Below are positions 26,540 to 35,552 of a stretch of 64,000 nt of DNA, piece by piece (positions within the stretch are counted from its first letter, which is position 1; the number at the start of each line of letters is the position of its first letter). Under the pieces are notes generated by a model that saw only the letters and a program-made list of their open reading frames with translations, had not been told where the DNA came from and searched no databases. Where the stretch lies: assembly GCA_023391285.1 (NCBI GenBank), contig JAEWBF010000026.1, positions 29,305 to 93,304 of the forward strand, in the 5' to 3' direction. This stretch comes from Verrucomicrobiota bacterium (GTDB lineage Bacteria > Verrucomicrobiota > Verrucomicrobiia > Opitutales > Opitutaceae). Made by a program: the position numbers and the translations under genes.

Positions 26540-29500
26540 ATGAATTCCCTCTCGTTAGGTTCGCTTCATATCGGCGGTCGCGCGCTGCGCCTCGCCAGCC
26601 TGGTCACGCTAGTCTCCGTCGCGCTCGGTGTGTCGTCGACCGCCTTTGCGCAAACCGCAATTCCCCGCGTGGGCTGGACCATCGCGCATGTCGACAGCGA
26701 AGAACTAACGAGCGGCTCCTGGGGTCCGGCCACTCCCGCCAGCAGTGCGATCGATGGCAATCCGAACACCTTCTGGCACACCCAATGGTTCAACGCCCAG
26801 CCTGGTTTCCCTCACGAACTCCAGATCGATCTCGGCGTCACCCACAGTCTCACCGGGTTTCGCCATTTGCCCCGCCAGGACGGCCGCGTAAATGGCCGCA
26901 TTGCACAATACGAGTTCTACGTCAGCAGCGACGGATCCAATTGGGGCTCCGCAGTCGCCACCGGCACGTTCGCCAACGTTGGGACGGAAACTACCGTGCC
27001 ATTTCCCGCCAAGATCGGCCGTTATGTGCGCTTGCGCGCGTTGAGCACCTACGACCCCCACGGCTTCGCCGCTTCGCTCGCTGAACTCAATCTCCTGACG
27101 AATAACCAGGCTCCAGACGGCCAAATCGCCAGTCCCGCCGACAACATCACCATCACCGTTGGCCAAAGCGTCACGTTCAACGGCAGCGGCTCAGATTCCG
27201 ACGGACACACTCCGTTGTCCTACCATTGGTCCTTCGGCACCGGCTCAGGCGTTCCAGATAGCTCCGTCCAAAATCCCGGCGCCGTGCAGTTCAACCAAAC
27301 TGGCAGTTTCCTTGTGACGCTCACTGTCACCGACGCACTCGGCCAGGTCGATCCGACACCGGCCAACCGCACGGTCCTGGTGCAAACCAGCGCATCCAAT
27401 TTCCCGATACCCCGCACCAGCTGGACGATCGCTCACGTCGATAGCCAGGAATTGAAGAGCGGTTCCTGGGGTCCCGCGACACCTGCGACCAGCGCGATCG
27501 ACGGCAATCCGGCAACGTTCTGGCATACCGAATGGTTTAGCGTGCAGCGTCCGTTTCCGCACGAGATTCAGATCGATATGGGGGCGCCCTACCATGTCAC
27601 CGGCTTCCGCCATCTACCGCGTCAGGATGGCATTCTCAACGGCCGCATCGCTCAGTTTGAGTTTTACGTGAGCCCCGATGGCACCAGCTGGGGCGTGCCC
27701 GTCGCCAGTGGCACGTTCGGCAACATCGCCGCTGAAAGCACCATTCCCACCACCCCGAAACAGGGTCGATTCGTCCGGCTTCGCGCGCTCAACACCTACG
27801 ACACCCACGGCTTCGCCGCTTCGCTCGCCGAACTCAACGTCCTCACCGACAACCAGGCGCCCAACGGCACAATTTCCTCCCCCGCGTCCAACGTCACGAT
27901 CACCGCTGGACAAACCGTCACCTTCAGCGGCAGCGGCTCCGATCCGGACGGACATCTTCCCTTGTCGTATCATTGGTCTTTCGGCACCGGCTCAGGTCTC
28001 CCCGACTCCACGGCGCAAAATCCTGGCACGCTCGCGTTCAATACTCCCGGCACCTACACGGTCCGCTTCACGGTCACCGATGCCCAAGGTCAATCCGATC
28101 CAACGCCTGCGACCCGCACCATTCTCGTGGAAAGCGGCACGCCGGAACACCTCATCCCGCGCGCGGGCTGGACCCTCGCTTACGTCGATAGTCAGGAATT
28201 AAAAAGCGGATCTTGGGGTCCCGCCACCCCGGCCACGAACGTCCTCGACGGCAACCCATCCACCTTCTGGCACACCGAGTGGTTCAACGTTCAGTCTCCG
28301 TTCCCCCACGAAATCCAAATCGACCTCGGGATCGCCCACAACGTAACCGGTTTCCGCCACCTGCCGCGGCAGGACGGCATTCTCAACGGCCGCATCGCTC
28401 AGTTTGAGTTTTATGTGAGCGCCGACGGCGTGAATTGGGGGCCAGCCACCGCATCCGGCACGCTCCCCAACACCTCCGCGCAAACGCAGGTGCCTTCCAC
28501 GCCCAAACAAGGCCGTTTCGTTCGTTTCCGCGCGCTCGGCACCTACGACAGCCACGGCTTCGCCGCCTCTCTCGCCGAGTTCAACCTCCTCACCGACAAC
28601 CAGGCGCCCGACAGCACGATCGCGAGTCCCGCTTCGGACGTCACGATCAACACGGGCCAGACCGTCACTTTCGCGGGCACCGGTGCCGATCCCGATCAAC
28701 ACACGCCGCTCACCTATCTCTGGACTTTCGGTTCGGGCTCGGGCGTTCCCAACAGCTCCCTCCCAAACCCCGGCGCAGTGCCATTCAATGTGCCCGGCAC
28801 CTACACCGTTCGCTTCGTCACCACCGATTCCCGCGGGCAGGCCGACCCCACTCCGGCCACCCGCACCATCACCGTCTCGAACTCTACGCCCGTATTCACG
28901 ATTCCGCGACAAAGCTGGTCCATCGCCTTCGTCGACAGCCAGGAGTTGAAAAGTGGTTCATGGGGTCCCGCCACGCCAGCCACCAGCGCAATCGATGGCA
29001 ACCCGTCCACGTTCTGGCACACCGAGTGGTTCGCCGCCCAGCCGTCGTTCCCGCATGAGATTCAAATCGATCTCGGCGTTCCCTTCAGCATCGCCGGCTT
29101 CCGCCACCTTCCGCGCCAGGACGGCAACCTCGCCGGGCGGATCGCCGGTTTCGAATTCTACGTCAGCGCCGACGGACTCAATTGGGGCACACCTGTCGCC
29201 GCCGGCACCTTCCCGAACGTCGTTACGGAGAGCACCGTTTTCAGCACGATTAAGACCGGCCGCTACATCCGCTTCCGCGCACTCGGCAACTACGACGCCT
29301 ACGGCTTCGCCGCCTCGCTCGCCGAATTCAACGTCCTCACCGACAATCGTCCGCCGGAAAGCACCATCTCCACGCCCACCGATCCCGTGACGATCGCCGC
29401 CGGCGAAACGGTCACCTTCAACGGCAGCGGATCCGATCCCGACGGTCACACTCCGCTGACTTACCATTGGTCGTTCGGCACCGGCTCCGGCGTTTCCGAC

Positions 29501-31744
29501 AGCCCCGCGCAAAATCCTGGCGCCATTCAGTTCAACACGCCCGGCACCTACACCGTGCGCTTCACGACGATCGATTCTCATGGCCAGGCCGATCCCACGC
29601 CGGCCACTCGCACCATCACCGTCCTCAACGCCGGCCCCACCGTCATCCCGCGCACCGGCTGGTCGGTCGCAGCCAACAGCCAGGAAACCACGCAGGTCTC
29701 TTTCGCCGGCACCGGCCATGCCACGCGCGCCATCGACGGAAACATCTACACGATGTGGCACACGCGCTATAAGACCGCCCAACACCCGCCGCCCCACGAT
29801 CTCATCATCGATCTCGCCACCGTTCGCGCGATTGCCGGCTTCCGCCACCTCCCCGGGCAGGACGCCAACCAAAACAACCGCATCGCTGAATTCGAATTCT
29901 ACGTCTCGCTCGACGGAACGAACTGGGGCTCCCCCATCGCTACCGGTCGCTTCCCGAACACGCAGGAGGAAACCGAGGTGCTCTTCCCTCCCGTAAACGG
30001 CCGCTTCGTCCGACTCCGCGCCCTCAACAACCAGCACGGCAGCCTCTTCTCTGCCATCGCCGAATTCAACGTCCTCCAAGCGAGCACCGCGCCCAACTCC
30101 CCGCCGAACGGCTCTATCGTGTCGCCTGCATCCAACATCACCATACCTGCTGGCGCCGTTGTCGACTTCGCTGGTTCCGCGACGGATCCCGAGGGGCATC
30201 CCTTGTCGTATCGTTGGACCTTCGGCCCCGGGTCCGGCATCGCCGATTCGCGACTACAGAATCCCGGATTGGTGCGTTTCAATTTCCCTGGCACCTACGT
30301 CGTCTCACTCCACGCCGCCGACAACAAGGGACTCGTCGATCCCACTCCTGCGACGCGCACGATCACCGTCGAAGGTTGGCAACCGCTCTCCCGCACCGGC
30401 TGGTCGCTGCACTACACCGACAGCGAGGAACTCGCCAGCGGCCCGTGGGGCCCGGCCACGCCAGCGAGCAATGCTTTCGACGGCAACCCGTCCACGTTCT
30501 GGCACACGGAATGGTTCTCCACCATCGCCCCACTCCCGCACGAACTTCAGATCGACCTTGGCGCGACGCATGAACTTGCAGGTCTCACTTATCTCCCGCG
30601 CCAGGATGGCGTGAGCAACGGCAAGATCACGCACTTCGAATTCTACCTCAGCACGGACGGTGTGAACTGGGGCGATCCCGTCGCCGCCGGCGTCTTCCCC
30701 AACTCCTCCACCATCCAGCAGGTCACTTTCCCCAAGCAAGCCGCTCACTACATCCGCCTCCGCGCCCTCGGCGAGGTCAACGGGAATGCCGCCACCGCCG
30801 TCGCCGAATTCGGTGCCTTGCTTCCGCCTTCCACCACGCCGTCCGTGCGCCTGATCTCACCGCATTCTAAACATCTTCAAACGTCGTCCACGCTCATCGC
30901 GCGCGCCGACGCCAACGTCCAACCTGGCCAAGGTGTTCGCTTCACGCTCAACGGCACCACCAGCATCGACGACTACACTGCACCTTACGAGGCCACCTTC
31001 AACGGCCTCTCCGGCGATGGCAATCAGGTCGAGGTCTTCATCATCGATCCGTCCGGCAACCTCGTGCCCGGCATCGCCCGTTACGACCGGGCCAGCCAGA
31101 TCGGCATCGGCGACTACATCGTCGCACTCGGCGACAGCATCACCTACGGCTTCGGCGACGACATTACGTCCGACAACACGTCGACAGACGGCCGCAATTC
31201 CTCCGCCGGTTACACCCCGATCCTCGCCAACGCACTCTCTGCCGCACGCGGCCGACCCGTTGCGATCTTCAACGAGGGCATTGGTGGCGAAAACTCTGCC
31301 CAGGCCGCCGCTCGCATCTGGACCGTCGTCCAAAAGCATCCCGATGCACAGCAGTTCCTCATTATGTATGGCGCGAACGATGCCTTCGTCCCCCGCGCAA
31401 GCGGCCTCGGTCTCGATCCCGGCGACGCAGGCTACGCCGGCAGCTTCAAGGACTACATGCAGCAGATCATCGATGTCGTGATTGCCGCGGGCAAAACACC
31501 TGCCCTTGCCCTCACGCCTCCCATCGAGCCGATCGGCGGTGCCAACGATCTCCGTCTCCAAGCCTATAACCAGGTCGTTCTCGAACTCGCCGCCGATCCT
31601 AACAACGAGATCTCCGTCGTTCCGCCCAATCTGCACACCTACTTCGCCACGCGCATTCCCACTCACTACATCCCGGATGCCATTCACCCGAATGGCCTCG
31701 GCTATCAGAGCATTGCTCAACTCTGGCTCAACGCTCTCGAGTGA
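26540..31744 (+). CDS. Giant secreted protein: six discoidin and five PKD domains plus SGNH hydrolase
   Basis: 1734 residues. The signal peptide ends near AFAQ (about residue 38). Six discoidin (F5/8 type C-like) domains begin near residues 41, 290, 539, 788, 1036 and 1283, each with IPR..W, GPATPA, DGNP.TFWHT and GFRHLPRQDG motifs. Five PKD-type domains (YHWSFGTGSG, PG.Y.V..T.D) separate them. An Ig-like stretch follows, then a C-terminal SGNH/GDSL hydrolase with GDSIT (about 1531), GAND (about 1611) and DAIHP (about 1713). Discoidin and PKD modules usually bind glycans or proteins; the hydrolase probably removes acyl groups from polysaccharide. The fifth discoidin copy is the most divergent. 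The start at 26540 gives a normal signal peptide. Confidence 0.9.
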   Translation: MNSLSLGSLHIGGRALRLASLVTLVSVALGVSSTAFAQTAIPRVGWTIAHVDSEELTSGSWGPATPASSAIDGNPNTFWHTQWFNAQPGFPHELQIDLGVTHSLTGFRHLPRQDGRVNGRIAQYEFYVSSDGSNWGSAVATGTFANVGTETTVPFPAKIGRYVRLRALSTYDPHGFAASLAELNLLTNNQAPDGQIASPADNITITVGQSVTFNGSGSDSDGHTPLSYHWSFGTGSGVPDSSVQNPGAVQFNQTGSFLVTLTVTDALGQVDPTPANRTVLVQTSASNFPIPRTSWTIAHVDSQELKSGSWGPATPATSAIDGNPATFWHTEWFSVQRPFPHEIQIDMGAPYHVTGFRHLPRQDGILNGRIAQFEFYVSPDGTSWGVPVASGTFGNIAAESTIPTTPKQGRFVRLRALNTYDTHGFAASLAELNVLTDNQAPNGTISSPASNVTITAGQTVTFSGSGSDPDGHLPLSYHWSFGTGSGLPDSTAQNPGTLAFNTPGTYTVRFTVTDAQGQSDPTPATRTILVESGTPEHLIPRAGWTLAYVDSQELKSGSWGPATPATNVLDGNPSTFWHTEWFNVQSPFPHEIQIDLGIAHNVTGFRHLPRQDGILNGRIAQFEFYVSADGVNWGPATASGTLPNTSAQTQVPSTPKQGRFVRFRALGTYDSHGFAASLAEFNLLTDNQAPDSTIASPASDVTINTGQTVTFAGTGADPDQHTPLTYLWTFGSGSGVPNSSLPNPGAVPFNVPGTYTVRFVTTDSRGQADPTPATRTITVSNSTPVFTIPRQSWSIAFVDSQELKSGSWGPATPATSAIDGNPSTFWHTEWFAAQPSFPHEIQIDLGVPFSIAGFRHLPRQDGNLAGRIAGFEFYVSADGLNWGTPVAAGTFPNVVTESTVFSTIKTGRYIRFRALGNYDAYGFAASLAEFNVLTDNRPPESTISTPTDPVTIAAGETVTFNGSGSDPDGHTPLTYHWSFGTGSGVSDSPAQNPGAIQFNTPGTYTVRFTTIDSHGQADPTPATRTITVLNAGPTVIPRTGWSVAANSQETTQVSFAGTGHATRAIDGNIYTMWHTRYKTAQHPPPHDLIIDLATVRAIAGFRHLPGQDANQNNRIAEFEFYVSLDGTNWGSPIATGRFPNTQEETEVLFPPVNGRFVRLRALNNQHGSLFSAIAEFNVLQASTAPNSPPNGSIVSPASNITIPAGAVVDFAGSATDPEGHPLSYRWTFGPGSGIADSRLQNPGLVRFNFPGTYVVSLHAADNKGLVDPTPATRTITVEGWQPLSRTGWSLHYTDSEELASGPWGPATPASNAFDGNPSTFWHTEWFSTIAPLPHELQIDLGATHELAGLTYLPRQDGVSNGKITHFEFYLSTDGVNWGDPVAAGVFPNSSTIQQVTFPKQAAHYIRLRALGEVNGNAATAVAEFGALLPPSTTPSVRLISPHSKHLQTSSTLIARADANVQPGQGVRFTLNGTTSIDDYTAPYEATFNGLSGDGNQVEVFIIDPSGNLVPGIARYDRASQIGIGDYIVALGDSITYGFGDDITSDNTSTDGRNSSAGYTPILANALSAARGRPVAIFNEGIGGENSAQAAARIWTVVQKHPDAQQFLIMYGANDAFVPRASGLGLDPGDAGYAGSFKDYMQQIIDVVIAAGKTPALALTPPIEPIGGANDLRLQAYNQVVLELAADPNNEISVVPPNLHTYFATRIPTHYIPDAIHPNGLGYQSIAQLWLNALE
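26660..30830 (+). repeat. Long in-frame tandem repeat, period about 747 bp
   Basis: The discoidin-PKD unit repeats with starts at 26660, 27407, 28154 and 28901 (exactly 747 bp apart), then 29645 (744) and 30386 (741). Units 1-4 share long nearly identical stretches, such as the GGCTTCCGCCA and GGCTTCGCCGCC segments. Confidence 0.85.
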
Positions 31745-31764
31745 CCCTGCCATCCGCTTCGCCG

Positions 31765-32748
31765 ATGTTCAACACGCCCATCGCCCTCATCGTTTTTCGC
31801 CGACCAGAGTTCACGCGTCGCGTCGCGGAGATCGTTGCCGCGCTTGATCCGAAAACGCTCTTCGTGATCGCCGACGGGCCTCGGCCCGATCGCCCCGACG
31901 ACGCCACGCTCTGCGCTCAAACCCGTGCCGTCATCGACGAGTTCGCATGGAACGGCACCGTCATCAAACACTACTCCGACGTAAACCTCGGTTGCGGTCG
32001 CCGGCCCTCCTCGGGGATCGACTGGGTGCTCACGCAAGTCGATGAAGCGATCATTCTCGAGGACGACTGCGTGCCTCACCCGTCGTTCTTCCGCTACTGC
32101 GAGGAAATGCTCGCCCGCTACCGTGACGACGAGCGCGTGATGCACATCGCCGGGACGACATTCCGCCGCGAACCACTCCCCATTTCCTATAGCTACACGT
32201 TCTCGCAAATGAACGCTGCTTGGGGCTGGGCCACCTGGCGCCGCGCTTGGAAGCATTTCGATTTCAATGTGCAACTCTGGCCCGAACTCCGCGAGACCTC
32301 GTGGTTATCCGAAGTGCTTCCCGACCCACGCGTGGAAAAGTTCTGGGCCGACAGCTTCGATCGCGCTTACGCGCCACAAGGCAACCTCAGCTATTGGGAT
32401 CACCAATGGGCCTTCGCGGTCTGGGCCAACAACGGCCTCGCTGTCATTCCTCGTCGCAATCTTGTCACCAACATCGGCTGCAATCGCGACGGCACTCATT
32501 GCGCCAACGAAGATGACATCGTAGGCAACCTCCCCGCCCACGAAATGGAGTTTCCGCTCCGTCATCCGCCCACCGTTCTGCACAACCGCAGTCTCGATCG
32601 CGAATTCGTCCGCACCGTCATCGCGCCTCGTCTTTTTCCGCCCCCGCCGCCGGTCACCGCCCGCCTCCGCCGCCGCATCGGCCACGCATTCCGCCGCGCC
32701 AAAGCATTGCTTCGTCCCGACGTCGGCTCACCCGCTCTCGCCCGCTGA
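31765..32748 (+). CDS. GT-A fold glycosyltransferase-like protein
   Basis: 327 residues from ATG 31765 (MFNTPIALIVFRRPE), the usual start of this group; a GTG at 31741 overlaps the upstream stop and would add eight residues. The acidic motif IILEDDCVPHPSFF and the aromatic SQMNAAWGWATWRRAWKH segment are typical of nucleotide-diphospho-sugar transferases found in O-antigen clusters. C-terminal 50 residues are Pro/Arg-rich. Donor unknown. Confidence 0.85.
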   Translation: MFNTPIALIVFRRPEFTRRVAEIVAALDPKTLFVIADGPRPDRPDDATLCAQTRAVIDEFAWNGTVIKHYSDVNLGCGRRPSSGIDWVLTQVDEAIILEDDCVPHPSFFRYCEEMLARYRDDERVMHIAGTTFRREPLPISYSYTFSQMNAAWGWATWRRAWKHFDFNVQLWPELRETSWLSEVLPDPRVEKFWADSFDRAYAPQGNLSYWDHQWAFAVWANNGLAVIPRRNLVTNIGCNRDGTHCANEDDIVGNLPAHEMEFPLRHPPTVLHNRSLDREFVRTVIAPRLFPPPPPVTARLRRRIGHAFRRAKALLRPDVGSPALAR

Positions 32749-32785
32749 GCAGGCGTCCCGCGAAACTTGGCGCCTATCCATTCCT

Positions 32786-32805
32786 ACGCAGCTCTTCCGC
32801 TGCGT
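32786..32805 (+). other. Hairpin in the leader of the acyltransferase gene
   Basis: ACGCAGC (32786-32792) pairs perfectly with GCTGCGT (32799-32805) around six bases, 13 bases before the ATG at 32819. There is no T-run. It could mask the start region of the mRNA. Confidence 0.35.
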
Positions 32806-32818
32806 CCCGTCCACTCCC

Positions 32819-33547
32819 ATGTCCCGCCGCACCGCCCTCCCCTGGCGCCGCTTCTGGATTCGGCTTTCCCGTCCGCGCGGCCTCGGTCGCGTCGCCGCTC
32901 GTCTCGCGCGTCTCGGTCTTCCGCCGTATCACGGCAGCACCTACCTTGCACATCTCCACGTCCGCGGCTTCGTCGCGCCGACGTCCCACCTCGATCATCC
33001 GCACCTCTCCTTCGGCAAATACGTTTATGTCGGCGACCGCGTGAACACCTTCGCGGACTTCGGCCAGGGCGAGATTCACCTTCACCACCGCGTCGAAATT
33101 TACGGCGACTGCTTTCTGCGCACCGGTCCGGGCGGACGCATCACTCTCGGTGAGGGCACACACGTTCAACCCGGCTGCTATTTCGTCTCGTGGCAAACGC
33201 CCATCGTCATCGGCCGTAAGGTCGAGATCGCACCCGGCTGCGCCTTCTATTCCTGCACTCACGGCATCGAGCCAGGCCAGCTCATCATGGAGCAACCCAT
33301 CGCCGCCAAGGGCCCCATCGTCATCGGCGACGGCGCCTGGCTGGGCCACCGCGTCACCGTCCTCAGTGGTGTGACCATCGGTGCCGGCGCCGTGGTGGGA
33401 GCCGGTTCGGTCGTCACGCGCGACGTTCCCGACAACGCCATCGCCGGTGGAATCCCCGCGCGCCTCATCGGCCATCGCACCGCTTCCCGTCTTCACGCTC
33501 CCACCCCCGCTCTTTCGAGCGCGAGCCAACAACCCGTATCATCATGA
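32819..33547 (+). CDS. Left-handed beta-helix acyltransferase
   Basis: 242 residues. After a basic 45-residue N-terminal segment come hexapeptide coils (FGKYVYVGDRVN, VEIYGDCFL, ITLGEGTHVQPG, IVIGRKVEIAPG), a histidine loop (CTHGIEPGQ), the coil pair VVIGDGAWLGHRVTV / TIGAGAVVGAGSVV and the cap IAGGIPARLIG. It probably O-acetylates a sugar of the polymer. The last 25 residues are low complexity. It is coupled to rfbF by a four-base overlap, which links it to the CDP-sugar cassette. Confidence 0.87.
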   Translation: MSRRTALPWRRFWIRLSRPRGLGRVAARLARLGLPPYHGSTYLAHLHVRGFVAPTSHLDHPHLSFGKYVYVGDRVNTFADFGQGEIHLHHRVEIYGDCFLRTGPGGRITLGEGTHVQPGCYFVSWQTPIVIGRKVEIAPGCAFYSCTHGIEPGQLIMEQPIAAKGPIVIGDGAWLGHRVTVLSGVTIGAGAVVGAGSVVTRDVPDNAIAGGIPARLIGHRTASRLHAPTPALSSASQQPVSS

Positions 33548-34344
33548 AAACCGTAATTCTCGCCGGCGGCTACGGCACCCGCATTTCAGAAGAAAGCGCC
33601 ACCCGCCCCAAACCCATGGTCGAAATCGGCGGTCTGCCGATCCTCTGGCATATCATGAAAATCTACGGCCACCACGGCCTGAACGATTTCATCATCTGCC
33701 TCGGCTACAAGGGCTACGTCATCAAGGAATTCTTCGCGAACTACTTCCTCAAGCGCTGCGACGTCCGCATGGACCTTCGCGCCAATCGCCTCGAATTTCT
33801 CACCAACGGCGTCGAGCCCTGGCGCATCACCTTGGTGGATACGGGCGAGAAAAACATGACCGGCGGCCGGCTCCGTCGCGTCCGTGAACACCTCGGCGAC
33901 GAAACGTTCTGCATGACCTACGGCGACGGCGTTACCGATCTCGATATTCCCGCCACGATCGAGTTCCACCGCCAGCACGGCAAACTCGCCACCGTCACCG
34001 CGATTCAGCCGCCCGGCCGCTTCGGTGCCTTCGCTCTGTCCGAATCCGAAACCCGCATTGAGAGCTTCCGCGAAAAACCCATCGGCGACGGTGCCTGGGT
34101 CAACGGCGGGTTCTTCGTCCTCGAGCCGGGCGTGCTCGATTACATCGAGGACGACATGACCACGTTCGAACAGCAGCCGATGCAAAACCTCGCGCGCGAC
34201 GGTCATCTCCACGCCTACAAGCACGGCGGCTTCTGGCAGTCGATGGATACGCTCCGCGACAAGATGTATCTCGAAAACCTTTGGGCGAGCGGCGACGCGC
34301 GCTGGAAGGTCTGGGACCGCCATCACGCGAGTCTCGCCAGCTAA
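33544..34344 (+). CDS. rfbF: Glucose-1-phosphate cytidylyltransferase
   Basis: 266 residues, normal family length. N-terminal nucleotide-binding LAGGYGTRISEES, then RPKPMVEIGGLPILWHIMK and FIICLGYKGYVIKEFF, which are diagnostic of RfbF. It makes CDP-glucose from CTP and glucose-1-phosphate in the cytoplasm, the first step of CDP-6-deoxyhexose synthesis. WVNGGFFVLEPGV is the sugar-site motif. It starts the five-gene sugar cassette ending at 38237. Confidence 0.96.
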   Translation: MKTVILAGGYGTRISEESATRPKPMVEIGGLPILWHIMKIYGHHGLNDFIICLGYKGYVIKEFFANYFLKRCDVRMDLRANRLEFLTNGVEPWRITLVDTGEKNMTGGRLRRVREHLGDETFCMTYGDGVTDLDIPATIEFHRQHGKLATVTAIQPPGRFGAFALSESETRIESFREKPIGDGAWVNGGFFVLEPGVLDYIEDDMTTFEQQPMQNLARDGHLHAYKHGGFWQSMDTLRDKMYLENLWASGDARWKVWDRHHASLAS

Positions 34345-34364
34345 ACTCCTGAACTTTTCTCAAC

Positions 34365-35552
34365 ATGACTCCTGCATTCTGGCGCGGTAAGAAGGTTTTC
34401 ATCACCGGTCACACCGGTTTCAAGGGCACCTGGCTCACGCTCTGGCTCCAACGGCTCGGAGCGGAGGTCGTCGGCTACGCTCTTCCTCCATCGACCGAGC
34501 CTTCGATGTTCACGCTCACGCATGCTCGCGAGGGCATCACTTCGATCGAAGGCGACGTCCGCGATCTCGCAAAACTTCAGTCCGCGCTGCACGAGCATCA
34601 GCCTGAAATCGTCATTCACATGGCCGCGCAGGCGTTGGTGAAAACCGCCTACGCGGATCCGGTCACCACCTACACCACCAACGTCGTCGGCACACTCAAC
34701 ATCCTCGAAGCAGTCCGCCACACGCCGTCCGTCCGCGTCGCCGTCTGCATCACCAGCGACAAATGCTATCAGAACGACGAATGGGTCTGGGGCTACCGCG
34801 AGAACGACCGCATGGGCGGACACGACCCCTACTCGAGCAGCAAGGGTTGCGCTGAGCTCCTCATCTCCGCGTATCGCGACTCCTACTTTCATCCCGACAA
34901 ATTCGGCGGACACGGCGTCGCCGTCGCGAGCACGCGCGCCGGCAACGTCATCGGCGGCGGCGATTGGTCGAAGGATCGGCTCGTGCCCGACACCATGAGC
35001 GCGATCATGTCCGGCAAACCCGTGCTGATCCGACGCCCCGGCGCCGTGCGTCCGTGGCAGTTCGTTCTCGAACCGCTCCGCGGCTACCTCCACCTCGCCG
35101 AGCGGCTCTACGCCGAGCCGACGCGTTTCGCCGGTGCTTGGAACTTCGGCCCCGACATCGAGCAGATCAAACCGGTGCAATGGATCACCGACTATCTCAC
35201 CCGCCGCTGGGGAGACGACGCCAGCTGGGTGCTCGACGGCGCCATTCATCCACACGAAGACCACTTCCTCCGCCTCGATTGCACCAAGGCGAAGAGTATC
35301 CTCGGCTGGCGCCCCGCGATGGATCTGCCGACCGTCCTAGACTGGATCGTCGAATGGTATCGGACGTATCACGTCCACGGAGACCTACGTGCGCTCACCG
35401 AGGCGCAAATCGAACGTTACGAGTCGTTCGCCCTCTCTCTCTCCCCCAACGAACATGAGCACTCACGTTTGCCGGTTCTGTCAGACGCCGCTTTCGAGAA
35501 CCTTCGCGGATCTCGGAATGGCACCCATGGTCAGCGATTACTTGCGAGCTGA
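34365..35552 (+). CDS. rfbG: CDP-glucose 4,6-dehydratase
   Basis: 395 residues. Short-chain dehydrogenase fold with GHTGFKG for NAD binding, TSDKCYQN with the active-site Asp/Lys, and catalytic YSSSK in DPYSSSKGCAELL. It converts CDP-glucose into CDP-4-keto-6-deoxyglucose, the common precursor for CDP-deoxy sugars. Relatives have about 355-360 residues; the last 30-35 here are read from a 98-base out-of-frame overlap with the next gene and look non-conserved, so a frameshift near the true end is possible. Confidence 0.95.
   Translation: MTPAFWRGKKVFITGHTGFKGTWLTLWLQRLGAEVVGYALPPSTEPSMFTLTHAREGITSIEGDVRDLAKLQSALHEHQPEIVIHMAAQALVKTAYADPVTTYTTNVVGTLNILEAVRHTPSVRVAVCITSDKCYQNDEWVWGYRENDRMGGHDPYSSSKGCAELLISAYRDSYFHPDKFGGHGVAVASTRAGNVIGGGDWSKDRLVPDTMSAIMSGKPVLIRRPGAVRPWQFVLEPLRGYLHLAERLYAEPTRFAGAWNFGPDIEQIKPVQWITDYLTRRWGDDASWVLDGAIHPHEDHFLRLDCTKAKSILGWRPAMDLPTVLDWIVEWYRTYHVHGDLRALTEAQIERYESFALSLSPNEHEHSRLPVLSDAAFENLRGSRNGTHGQRLLAS

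Noticed and set aside
28958..30199. 413-codon minus-strand frame in the repeat gene
   Set aside because: Repeats the antisense of discoidin/PKD units; plus-strand frame has clear domains.
26660..30830. Tandem repeats considered as CRISPR or mobile repeats
   Set aside because: The period is about 747 bp and entirely in frame inside a protein-coding array.
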